From Dicaeum eximium (taxonomy: Eukaryota > Chordata > Aves > Passeriformes > Dicaeidae), in contig VWZP01010941.1 of NCBI GenBank assembly GCA_013396995.1, forward strand, positions 1,917,074-1,981,073: 64,000 bases of DNA, read 5' to 3'. Below the pieces are notes generated by a model. It worked only from the letters and a program-made list of their open reading frames with translations, was not told the origin of the DNA and ran no database searches. Positions 11,916-22,545 of this stretch are shown in pieces. Each line of letters opens with the position of its first letter. The first letter of the stretch is position 1. The position numbers and the translations under genes were made by a program.

Positions 11916-11935
11916 ATTAAAAAGTGTTATTTTTT

Positions 11936-14900
11936 CTTTCTAAACTGACATAACAGGCATCATCCCAACCTCTTCATCCCCATTACATGTCCAGATCACA
12001 TCCTTCTGCTTATACCAAAGCCTCTTCTCAGAAAGAAGAAAATTAGTTTATATATCCAGCCAAATTCCCTTTCCATCTGGGCTGGGAGGCTCCATCTGCA
12101 GACTGCTCCTATCAGTTACATCAGTAAATGGGAAGGACTTATGGAGAGCTCTACTTAGGAGCAGATGGTGTTCCAACTTCTAAAAAATGCCCCTAAAGTG
12201 CTTTAGGCACGGAGTACCCGTTGATCTCTCTTGGAAATACTTTACTAAAGTGTTCAGTTTCTTCAAATGCCCTTAGCTCCTGTGTAGAATAATTGTCTTA
12301 CTCTCTCTAGAAGGAATTATCAGCAATAGATAATCATTCCCTTTACAGGAAAAAATGGAGGCAAATTCTGAGTTGTTCAATATTTGCCCATAAACACCAC
12401 CAGGGATGAAGAAGTCAGCCTGACACAAATTATCTGCTCACTCACTGATTTAGGAATCTCTGAGGACTCTCTTCAGAACTAATGGAAGTGGCTTTGGCAA
12501 GTTCATGAATACAGCACCTACCCCAGTAAAGTCCTTGTATTCCTGGGTGCTGAGGTAAGCAGTGTTTTGTCTGGGAAGTACCATGTGCACAAAATGCTTT
12601 GCAGAATTAATAAAGAGAAACCCATCTGACTCTCAGAGGGTGATGCTGATGGTCTTCCATTATTCACCAGTGGGCTGGTGGGCTGGACTGAAGTAGGATC
12701 CACACAAAGATAGCTGGCAGCAGAGCACAGATGCTAAACCAGAAAACATGTCCAGGTAAGGAAGGATTAAATAAGTAATCCCTTGTGAGTTATAACTGGA
12801 TGATGCTCTTAGTAAGCAGAAAATCAGAAGCACTTTTCATATTGATGCTTAGAATTTGCTGTCTTTTTTTCCTGCCTGTATGTCAGAAATAGTGTGTCTT
12901 TAGTTGTGCTCAAGCAAGCCTGGGGTTTGTTATTGATGAACCTTAGGGTACCCACAAGAGTGAACCTCGGTGTTGGTATCACACAGGAGCTGTCTGTGGG
13001 CATTGTGATCTACAGTGAGCAACTGTCATATATTTACTAAAAAGAGTCCTGTTTTTCCTGACTATATTTAGTTCCTTTGGGGAGGACATGTTCCCTCCAT
13101 TTTCAACAGATGTGTTTCGTTCTGTTCCGTCTTTCCTGACAGGATGCACAGGAATGAAACTTAACCATAGAGGAGTGAAGCCAGCCACCAGATTCATTAA
13201 TAATTTTCTGGCTATTGCTGTGATGTGCATAGCTAAAGTCATAGGGAAGGGGAAGTTTTTTGTAAACCTTGTCTAGCACAATCTACAGAAGTCTTATTTG
13301 TCTGTTTTGGATTAGAATCTCCTAGGCAAACCCTCTAAAAGAGGCTGAAGGAGAAAGAAAAGGTCTCTCTCCATTGAAAGACAGGACTTTTGTGGAGGCC
13401 ATACTAACATGTGTGGCACATCTGGGCCTGCTCCCCCAGCTTTTGTAGGTCCCCAGCCAGCTGCAGCTTTGGGCCCTTTCCAGCCTCACTGGAGAAGAAT
13501 TCTCCATCTGATTTAGGCAGCCTGTGATCCACACAAAGCCTGCCCATCCTCCCCCTCTGTGGATCAGGAATGTGCTGAGTCTGCCCTGGGGTGCAGTGTC
13601 AGAGCAGGGACACACTTCCCAGTCAGCAGCGTGATTTGCTTGGGGCAGTCTCACCTCAGGTGCTGGACTTGGTTTCTTGGAATATGACAGGAAAGATATA
13701 ACTGGGTTTGGATATTGTTTGTATGATTAACTCACAAAGAGTTAGTATTTCATGGGTGTCTTAAACAGCTGATTTCGTGTCTTTTTTTGCATTGCTTGCT
13801 GCTATTTCTGGGAATTCCTCAAAATATGCAGCTGTCAACATCTGCCACTGCTGTTCCAATTTACTGGAAAGAGACTGTAAACTTGAACTAATGCATGTTC
13901 TTGCCATGTATTATGCATGATAGCATGTTACACATTTTATTCTCCACTATAATAAATAATGTAAGTTTTGTGTAAACTTAGTTCAAGCTGCAGAAGTAGT
14001 ACTTTTTGTCATATCATGTGTTGCCCAGAGCACTTTGCTGGAGCTCTGTAAGTGCCATTAGCAGCTGGCAGCAAATAAACTGTTGAAACCAGTCAGGAAA
14101 TAATTACTAAATTTGACATTTTTCACTGAAATATCAGAAATAGTTCAGCTTGCTTTTGTGAACCTACTCTGGCATTCACAATCACAATTCTATGGTCTGT
14201 TCTAAGGAAAGTTCACATCCCGGGTGTAACTTGGGAATGACTTTTTGGACACAGATGTTGTTAAGAGGTTAGGAGGGCAATGATCCTAAAGTTTTTGTAT
14301 TTATGGGAGTATTTTTAATGGGAGTTGAACATGTAGAAGATTTGCTAAGGTGCCTGCAGAGATTTTCAAAATTTTGCTACTGAAAATAGTGTTTCTGAAG
14401 ACAGCTGATGGAAAAACAAATTGCATGCCGACTGCTCTTTTGGCTGATCACCTGCACCGTCCTCATACACAGACACACTCACACATCTGCAAACGCAGTG
14501 AGTGTCTGTAGGGAAGGTCCCTTTTTTATCAGGCAGGGGCAAGTTAGAACAACTAAGACTAATCTACATGGTAAATACAGCTTGTAGTACTTGTTGATTA
14601 ATGTTTATTCTGTGTATTTCCAAAGCCTGTGTCTGTGTTAGCAAAGAATTAGCTTAGCTGGATAGGATCTGTAGCCTGAAACTGTTGGTGCTAAGGACCT
14701 GATCTCCACACTTACCTCTAGTTTGATCCCAGGGGCTGAATACCACTAGTGATTGGAGCACATCCTTTGTTTCCATCCAGAAGGAATCTGGTGCACATCC
14801 TCAGGAACACTCCATCATGCACACTAAAGCTCATTAAGTGAGGCAACTGTACTGGACTGTCCCACAGGAAAGTAGAATTCCTGCTAGACCATCTTATAAC

Positions 14901-16679
14901 TCAGGCTTTGCATGGGTATTTTTTTCCATGGGTATTTCTTTTCAAATTTGAGATCTGATTCCTCCTGTCAGACCATGGGAATCAAGGGCTCCTGATTCTT
15001 CCTAAATGTCCCATCCAAATGTGCTCCATAAATCAGGAGTGTGATATAGGACAAAGTGATCCAACATGGGTACAGCATGGTAAGTGCTTTGCTTGATGAA
15101 GAGTTAATGTGATTCTGCTCTGTGGATATAATTTTATCCTGAACATGCTGGGTGCTTGCTAATGCATGCATTGTTTTTATATACTGCAAGATACATAAAA
15201 ATTCCCTTTATCATTTTCCCAGGGTAATTTTGTTCTTGTGGCCTTCCAGTTGTATCTGTATATGTGTGCATATATGCATTTATATACAGTGTGCAAGCAT
15301 TTTCTGTTCTTAGAAAGTTGCTACTATATGCTGCTAACATAAATATTTTTAGGCAGTTCATGTTACACCATTTATTGCTTGTATTCTTTGGTTGCCTTTT
15401 GTAATGCTGACAGGTGTATTGATAGCAGATACCACTGCAGACTAAGAAAACTTTCATACTATTTACTTTGTATGTTTTCCCATGTGTTTTCTTGCTATAT
15501 GTTACATAATTTTTGCTCCCCTTTGGAGAATGTGCTTCTATGTATTTGAAAAATTGTGCCTGGATTATTTTAAAACATGAATAAATGTATACAATTTTCC
15601 GATTGTCTGACATAATTTATGCATTATTTTGTGCAAAACACTTCTATGCTTGTTTAGGTATATGCCACTATAATAATATCTGACAGTTCACTGGACCCAA
15701 GGAAACAAAGATCTTTTTTCTCATAAGTGTTGTAAGTCAGCTGTACACACTTTAAAGACATTTTAAGGCATCTGCCCTAAAAATATTCGGTAATGTTGGG
15801 TAAACTCAGCCACAAAACCTACACTTGCAATGACTCATGATTGTATTTCTGTGTGTTTAAACACACTGGGGGCACAAATGCATGTTGTGGAAAAGGTCAT
15901 TGGGTCCTGGCCATAAGGTGCACGTCCTTGCCAGAGTGTAGCAGTCTTGGGGGTGAAGCCACTGAAACCCCAGGAGTGGCCACCAAGCACGTGCTTGAGA
16001 GAGCCCTGTAAGTTAGAAGGGTTGGGGGGGACACCACATTTCAGGAAGAGGTGCAAACCTTTACAGTGTTGACAAGAGTGTGAGGGGCACCTACATAACT
16101 TTTGTTCCTTGGTGGACCCCATGGTGCGGAGGGAGGAAGGGAACTAGAACTCGTTCAGCCTCTGGTCTCTAACTTTCCTGTTTTCCTGTTCCCAGCTAAC
16201 AACATGATTAACAAGCAACAGCTTTGGTCTGTAAATCTTAACTTGGTCTGTATGTGCTGGAGTAAACATATGTAGAGTAGCTGAGTTTGTGAAAGGACTG
16301 GAGATTCTGGATTTATCTGTCAGCACTGGCATATGTAATGCAGCAGCTGTTACCACCTAATTTTGGGCCAGATTCTGGTATATAACACTTAGAACTGGGC
16401 TATTTTGTCAAGTACCAGAGTAAGGGAAACCAAAAAAGTGTTTCTGTGATAAGGATAAGACTAACTAAAGGGAAGAAATGCTTTTCACATGCTCAGCTTT
16501 GAGGGTCCTTCAAGTCTGATATGCTGCCAAGGGGCTTGTTAAGAATTTGTGTGTTACTTTTTCAGGCATACTCTCTGCATTAACCATAATGTTCTCTTCA
16601 GAACTATTACAGTGTGAGCTCTGAATGCATATTAGTAGCATGATGTAACATGGATTCATTTAATCCTTTTTCCATGCAG
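11936..16679. other. Intergenic, no gene recognised
   Basis: AT-rich unique sequence without recognised coding homology, RNA gene or transposon. A somewhat GC-richer patch at about 13.35-13.67 kb and a long minus-strand open frame at 15134-15613 show no family resemblance. Further AATAAA copies at 13951 and 15580 are isolated. Confidence 0.6.
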
Positions 16680-16743
16680 GATGGTTGGATACATTACTCT
16701 TGAAGTACATCCAGACGTGATTGTAGTGACATGGGATGTGAAT
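16680..16743 (+). other. Candidate 64-nt exon of unknown transcript
   Basis: The segment is bounded by a good acceptor (TTTAATCCTTTTTCCATGCAG ends at 16679) and a strong donor (GTGAGT at 16744). It is open in one frame, reading MVGYITLEVHPDVIVVTWDV. I do not recognise the peptide, and 64 nt is not a multiple of three. It could be an alternative ST6GALNAC3 3' exon, a lncRNA exon, or a chance pairing of splice-like sites, which is common in vertebrate DNA. Confidence 0.2.
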
Positions 16744-17679
16744 GTGAGTTTGACTGTTTGTCATAGGACTAGTTAATCAAGTAAAAAAATAGTTTAATGG
16801 TTGAATTAGCCCTTTTAGAGCTTTCAAACCCCCAGAGAACAGTGTAGTGGTTTTGGTTCACGAGCCTAGACTCCTGAAGCTTTTACTCCTCTGGCTTTAC
16901 ACTTGGATCTGATTTTATTAGTTTGCCCCAGATCACCCAGTAATACTTTGTCAACAGTCTCAGTGGTATTTTCTTTGTATTACCGATTTCTTCCGTAATG
17001 ACTGAGTCTCCTGTAAACCTTCGTGTTTTCCTCTAAATTACTGATAAAATTGTGAACTAGTGTGTGCCCAGAAAGCTATCCCAGCAGAATACTTCTTCTA
17101 TGATCATTCCCCATTTAAATTTCCATTTTGAAATGTCAGTTAACCAGTTTTCCATTCCTTTAATGTGAGACGTGTCAATTTTGTATTATCATGTTTTCTT
17201 AACTCAAATGTCATGAATACCACATCAAATGTCATATAGAATCCAAGTGTATCAACAGTGTTGTCTTTCACTTGTACTCACAATTGGAAAAAAAGCCAGC
17301 AAATGTGTCTGACAGTATCTGTTTTCCATATTGCACTTAGATTGGCATTTAGCATATTTCTCCTCTTTAATTAGTTAGTAATTGAGTCCCTTGTCAGCCA
17401 TTCCATTACTTTACTCCAGATCAATTTCAGACTGACAGGACTGTAATTATCTAGGTCATTAAGTTTATCCTTCTTAAATATTAACACAACATACGTTTTC
17501 TTCCAGCTTTCTGGAACCTTCCCAATTGTTCCAAGACTTAGCAAAAAGCAGTAATACTAGAGATTCTGCAGTCAGCTCCTGAACAACTCTCGGATACAAG
17601 TTATGTGAAGTTTCCCTCACAAGTATTTCTTTCTTTTCTGACTTCAGTAGCTTCCATTTAATATTTCCTTTTTTTTTTT

Positions 17680-17680
17680 N
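17680..17680. other. Ambiguous base N after a poly-T run
   Basis: A single N directly follows a T-run that ends at 17679. Unresolved homopolymer length is the likely cause. Confidence 0.9.
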
Positions 17681-18485
17681 GCCTGGTAGTTCATCATCCT
17701 CATAGAGTATCATCAATTGTCTGTCTTTTGCTTAAATACTGAACACAAAGACTTATTGAACACTTCTCTCTTGTCTTCATTACTCTTAACAAATCTTCCA
17801 CTTCAATCTGATAAAGAACGGGTACCTTTGTCAGGGTTCCTAATGATTTTGAAAAATATTGTCCTTAATTCTCTGGCCATAAATTTCTCCTTACAACTTG
17901 GCTACACTTACTGGAGGAATTATATATATAATGCCTTAGTTCTACTCTATATTCAGTGTTATTAACCTTCTTTTTTCATTTCATTGATTTACAATTAAGT
18001 AGAGGTTTTCATTAACCCTTTGATCTAGATATTTTTTTGAACACATACAACTTTCCTTCCCAATTTTTTAGCTAATAAATGTTTGTATTTTCAAATTATT
18101 GACCTCTTTTCCCTCCGTCTTTACCCTTTTCAGGTTGGTAAAAAGACTGCACCATTCATGTAACTGTGGGCTTCATTCTCTTTCTGCCCATAAAGAGCAA
18201 CCAAGTTATCATCATAGCCACTAATATTAATTTATTTCTCTTACCAAATGCCTCTGATAATTTTTCATTATTTCTGAGATGCTGTCTCACATAAAATTCT
18301 CATTCTTGGAGAGTTCTCCATTTTGGTTTAAGAAACATTCCTATAGAATGTTCAATAATTCAGCAGAGGTACCAGCATCGTGAAACTGCAGGCATGTGGG
18401 GCAGGCTGCAGTCTCAGATGATTGTGCAGCCTTTTTGCTCCTACACATTACAGAAGGTGCAAAGGCATCCAGTCATCCTGCTGTC

Positions 18486-18503
18486 TTCTATGATTCGATG
18501 ATT
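18486..18503 (+). repeat. CR1-like 3'-terminal octamer repeat, two copies
   Basis: TTCTATGA followed by TTCGATGA resembles the short 8-bp repeat that ends avian CR1 elements on the sense strand. If real, a plus-strand CR1 tail is nested within the older minus-strand LINE. The upstream ~180 bp does not resemble the common CR1 3'UTR, so this is tentative. Confidence 0.3.
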
Positions 18504-18960
18504 TGCAGACAGCAGCTACTATCCCATCTAGTGTTTTATCTGTTAGAGTATTGATCCATTGCATTCACATCATTTGCTCCTGAGCTGCCAGTGTCCTGAA
18601 AACAGACTGTGGCTCTTTAACTGCAGTGCTGCTCTTCTTCTCTCTATCTCTACTTGATCTACTTGATCTTTCCTAAAATAGGTTATAACCATTGATTTTA
18701 ATGTTTCAGTTACGCAGTTCTTCCCATGTAATTTCAGTAATACCTGCTACACTGAATTTATAAATATGTAATTTTAATTACTTTCATTTTTTTACCCGGA
18801 CTATCTGCTATTGTTGTATAGAAAATCTACTACTTTTACATTCTTCATGAATTTTGGGTTTGCATCTTAATTTCATCCTGAAAGACTGGGAGTTTTTGGT
18901 TGGATTTGGGGTTTTCTATATCAGTTCCTCTTTTAGTACTTATTTTTAGCCTCTTTCCTA

Positions 18961-21051
18961 GCAGGCTGTTTGCCTTTCAAGAGACCACCTAAATAATGCC
19001 ATTTTTTCACCTGCATCAAAAGACAGATGCTCCATGTTCAGAATCTTTTTTTTCCTGTCTTCCTTCATTCACCAGCCAAGGATAATATCCTGGAGGATCA
19101 CACAGACATTGTTGTTCTTAAGCAATGTTCAAGGTTCCCTGACCTTGTCTGAGGTCTGTGAGACAATCCCTGTGGAGCAGAGGATGCATACAGAGCCACT
19201 GATGCATACAGTCTTTCCAATCATCTTTAATCTCCAGCCTTTCCCAGTATTGGTTGGGCCACACATGATCCCTAACTGTCCTTGTTTGAAAAACACTTCT
19301 GCCTCTGGAGAATTCTGGAATTTGGGTGGGGGTGAATTGGAGATGGAGGGAAGCTGTCTGTTCAAAGGAGAGTGCAGGCTGTGTTAAATCTGCTCGGGCC
19401 CTTCTGTTTATTGTTAGAGTAATCAGATCTCCGTGGGCTGCTCAGTCCCTGAGCTAGCAGCTCCCATCTCTCCTCAGGACGGGCAGAATTTGGGAACTAG
19501 GGAGTCTGGGTTCTGAGACTATGTGTAAAGTGAGCAAAGGAACTGACAAAAAATGAAACATTAAGATTTGGCTTGTTTTGTCATAAAATTGATCCAAATC
19601 TCCATCTTTGAATGGAAGATTTAAATTACAATCAGCTGGCACTCTTCACTGGCAAAAGGAAAACATTCTGCCAGAGAATTCGTGATTAACTCTTTTCCTG
19701 TCCAGAGGAGAGCTATCTAAATTAATTGTCTTTGACAGGTGAGGTCTGTCCTCATTTTGGTACAGGAGATAAGGTACTGGTTACGAGACATCTGGGTAGA
19801 TTTGCACAGCTTTTTAATTACAACAAAAACACTTATCACAAATGTCTTGTAAACTGAGTGTCAACAGCGCTTGGCCTTGGGGTTTGATGGCTTACCTCTT
19901 TAACACACGATGAAACATTATCCTGCATTCTGTGACCAACTTTGCCTTCAACCTGTTTTTACAGTGCCTTATAGTTCATCAAACCCTACTGCATAGGCCT
20001 TAAAATAAGGCAAATCAAATCAATTTGGTCTCACATTGCCTTTTTTTGTCAGCACTCCAGAAAAGATGCTCAGTTCATTGATCTGACACACTGCAAGTTG
20101 CATTGCTTCATCATCTTAGTGACCTGACTGATGAAAGACACTTGATGTATGGTGATGTCACCAAGGAACAAGTCTGATTGCTGCCTTGTCCTGTGTATTA
20201 GTTCTGCAGAACTAGGAAGGGAGCGAAGCAAACACTTCCTCTGAACATACTGTCTAGAAACAGAAATGTTCCAGCACCTAATTTTGCAGGATAAATCCAC
20301 ATGGTTGAGTACAAGCCCCATGCCATGCAGAGATAGTCCTCCTGGCTCTGAATGAACAAAACACGCCTGCATACAAATGGCAAACCATTTGTTACGTTTT
20401 TGCAAGGAAAAACATGAAAAAAGTCTGTCAGAGCACAGCCTTGCAGCTCCTGGTTTCTCTGGCCTGTGCTGGGAATAACAGGTTGAGTTTCTTGGAATTG
20501 TGAGTCACTTGGTATTGTGCTGATTAATTCACACACACACACACACACAAAATGGTGTGGTAAAAATGTCATGCACTAAAACATACACTAAAAGATCAAG
20601 TCACTGTCATGTACATTTTTTCTACAAGTGTTGTGGAAGGAAGGGAAGACAGCAGAGTTTCTACTGGCACAACTGGTTGAAAGCTGTATACAGTAAGCAC
20701 CTTGAGAACATCAAGTGATTGTGATGGGAATTATTATGAACACTATGATGATTTTATTTTTTTGTATTCATGCTATCTTGAAAAAGATCAGCTCTTTTCA
20801 TCAGCACCTCAAAGATTCTTCCCCAAAAAAGTACAAAGCAGACTGACAAAGAGTTTCTGAAAGTGGTTTCTATTGCATGAAAAGAAGCAGTGGGAATTTA
20901 AGAAGGGCAGAGAAAAGAGTGAATATTTAAACTAAGTACATTGACACCTAAAATTCCAGCACTTTATGTACTGTACTTCTCACTGGTATCAATGGGAGCA
21001 CTTAAAGCTTAGTACAGGATTCAGGGATTCCTTCATATCTGCAAATGACAC
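18961..21051. other. Intergenic, no gene recognised
   Basis: No coding homology or transposon was recognised. A 117-codon plus-strand open frame at 19034-19387 has no family resemblance. The only repeat is a short (CA)10 tract at 20530-20549. Confidence 0.6.
20530..20549. repeat. (CA)10 microsatellite
   Basis: Ten uninterrupted CA dinucleotides. Confidence 0.95.
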
Positions 21052-21086
21052 AAAAAAAAAAAAAAAAAGAAAAAAAAAGGGGGGGG
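21052..21086. repeat. Poly-A/poly-G tract
   Basis: A17, one G, A9 and then G8 occur in a row. No recognisable retroposon precedes it, so it is more likely a simple-repeat expansion than the tail of an element. Confidence 0.9.
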
Positions 21087-21935
21087 CAGTCTTTTTCTGG
21101 TGTGAAGGCTTTGTTTTATCTTTCATGATACTTGAAATGGCAGCCAGCTTTAGTGATGGTTCAAGTGTCAGAATTCACTTCCAGCCCCGCCCCCCAGCAA
21201 AAAGAGAACCAGATAGTCAAACTGCATCATTTTTCAAGGGCAGCCTTGCAGTCTTTGGGAGTTTTAAAATGTGGAAAGTACTGTATTTATTTGAGTGTAT
21301 CAGTAGTGAATGGGATAATTTAACAGCACTTTCCCCTCTCAAGTATTTCTTTTCTTTAATAGATTATTATACAGCAAGGGTTGAGGATGCAAACCTTGAA
21401 TCATGAAAGCATGTGTAAATGCTGAAAAGGTATTACAATGAATTGTAAGCACTGGTAATAGTTTAGAATCCAAAGGGCTGGTGACCTTTGCTTTTAAAAA
21501 CATGCTTTAAATGTTATCATTCTACAGCACCGTCTTCTCTACTCCATCTTCTAAATGCTTTTGGACACACAGACCATGGGATTAATTATATACTGCAAGC
21601 AACAATTCATGAATATTTAACACACTCATTTATACTTAATGAATAAATTTGCATTTTGACAGTGTTATTTAATGTGGTTTAAGGAAAAACTGCTCATTAC
21701 CTTTCAATTTTGTAGATTAGGAGAATGTAATTGGAATGATAAGGTAGGAGAGAGGCTCCATGATTGTTTCACACGGTTTGCTCCCACAGGTTTTTTGATC
21801 AAAACGGCTCAGTTTGCTTTGTTCGGGAGAAGTTTGTCTCGGTTACTTCACCCCGCTCATTTCGGGGAGGCTGAAGTAGCGAGGGCTGAGTTGGGAGGCA
21901 GCTGCCGCAGAAGGGCTGCCCCGGGCCGCTCGGTG

Positions 21936-22068
21936 CGCTTTGGCAGGGCATTCCAGCTTCGGCAGGGCATTCGGGCTTTGGCCCGGCATTCCGGCTTTGG
22001 CAGGGCATTCGGGCTTTGGCCCGGCATTCCGGCTTTGGCCCGGCATTCCGGCTTTGGCAGGGCATTGC
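21936..22068. repeat. 19-bp GC-rich minisatellite, 7 copies
   Basis: Seven contiguous 19-bp units follow the pattern GGCTTTGGC(AG/CC)GGCATTC(C/G). They start at 21936, 21955, 21974, 21993, 22012, 22031 and 22050. The central dinucleotide is AG, AG, CC, AG, CC, CC, AG in order, suggesting partial 38-bp higher-order units. Because 19 is not a multiple of 3 the array cannot encode a constant peptide repeat, which argues against coding function. Confidence 0.95.
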
Positions 22069-22315
22069 CCCGGCCGGAGAGCGGGGCTGCGGCCGCAGGA
22101 GAGCCGAGGGACCCCGCGCTGGCCGGGGCGCTGCTGGAGGGGCAGAGGGGCCCTGGCAGCAGGACAGACCCGTGTGGCGGTGCCCGGGGGCTGCGGTGAG
22201 TGCGCTGCAGCCCCGGGGGTGGCAGAGGCTGCTCTGGAGAGCCCTTCCAGGGCCTGCACCCAGCTCCGTGTGAGCGGCTGTCGGCCCGGGGCCGCCCCGT
22301 TGGCCCGGGGTAGCT

Positions 22316-22423
22316 GTCCTGTCCTGTCCTGTCCTGTCCTGTCCTGTCCTGGCCTGTCCTGTCCTGTCCTGGCCTGGCCTGTCCTGTCCTGTCCTGTCCT
22401 GGCCGGGCCGGGCCGGGCCGGGG
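22316..22423. repeat. (GTCCT/GGCCT)17 pentamer array followed by (GGCCG)4
   Basis: Seventeen pentamers (GTCCT, with GGCCT variants at four places) fill 22316-22400. They grade into four GGCCG units at 22401-22420. The gradual change GTCCT to GGCCT to GGCCG indicates one array evolving by slippage and substitution. Confidence 0.95.
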
Positions 22424-22430
22424 CGCGGGG
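22405..22430 (+). other. G-quadruplex motif
   Basis: GGG-CC-GGG-CC-GGG-CC-GGGG-CGC-GGGG satisfies the G3+N1-7 pattern with five G-runs and loops of only 2-3 nt. It lies at the end of the pentamer array inside the GC island. Folding in cells is inference. Confidence 0.6.
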
Positions 22431-22545
22431 CCTGCCCGCACAGCCCGGCCCCAGCGCCGCCGTCCCCTCGGCCCCACAGCCCCGGCGGGCCCCGGGCACT
22501 GCCCGGTGTGCAGGGCTCCGAGCCCAGCCCGTGTCACATCGCACA

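Larger units (their letters stand above)
8189..11935 (+). other. ST6GALNAC3: Probable 3'UTR of ST6GALNAC3
   Basis: Non-coding, AT-rich sequence follows the stop codon. No strong polyadenylation hexamer lies close to the stop; weaker ATTAAA copies occur at 9463 and 10394. AATAAA occurs at 11703-11708, 11756-11761 and 11910-11915, the last followed by a GT/T-rich stretch suitable as a downstream element. A Pumilio-type TGTATATA lies at 9875-9882 and a MIR relic at about 9138-9222. The extent is inferred from signals only, and a shorter transcript ending earlier is possible. Confidence 0.4.
16950..18960 (-). mobile_element. Ancient CR1-type LINE, decayed endonuclease and RT remains
   Basis: Minus-strand translation in shifting frames gives ordered pieces of a CR1/L3-clade ORF2. 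An endonuclease-like AGITEITWE lies near 18.73 kb (family: xxGITETWWD). ELTAESLVLLLFAKSWN near 17.55 kb and LEENVCCVNI just after it resemble the segment before the RT. NDLDNYSPVSL at about 17428-17460 corresponds to the family's DxxNYRPxSL. Remnants of the YLDFxKAFD block lie near 17.22-17.26 kb, and HNFISNLEEN near 17.04 kb resembles LFNIFINDLEE. Multiple frameshifts and stops show it has long been dead. The segment at about 18.1-18.65 kb is poorly recognisable and may contain a later insertion. Ends are approximate. Confidence 0.72.
21840..22545. promoter_or_regulatory. Isolated CpG-rich GC island, possible promoter or minisatellite locus
   Basis: Composition changes abruptly from AT-rich flanks to about 700 bp of GC-rich, CpG-rich sequence, including GCGGCCGC near 22090. 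It contains a 19-bp minisatellite (21936-22068), a pentamer array (22316-22423) and a G-quadruplex motif. A strong splice donor, CG|GTGAGT, lies at 22196 and would suit a non-coding first exon on the plus strand. No TATA box or recognisable protein start was found, and all frames are open only because stop codons are rare in such DNA. The first coding exon of the expected downstream gene ST6GALNAC5 was not recognised here. A GC-rich tandem-repeat locus without promoter activity is the alternative. Confidence 0.4.

Noticed and set aside
15134..15613. 159-codon minus-strand open frame
   Set aside because: The longest frame outside the GC island, but AT-biased, without known motifs, splice context or promoter. 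Chance is the simplest explanation.
21840..22200. Possible first coding exon of ST6GALNAC5, the gene expected downstream
   Set aside because: No open frame in the island resembles the expected short cytoplasmic tail and transmembrane anchor of a type II sialyltransferase.
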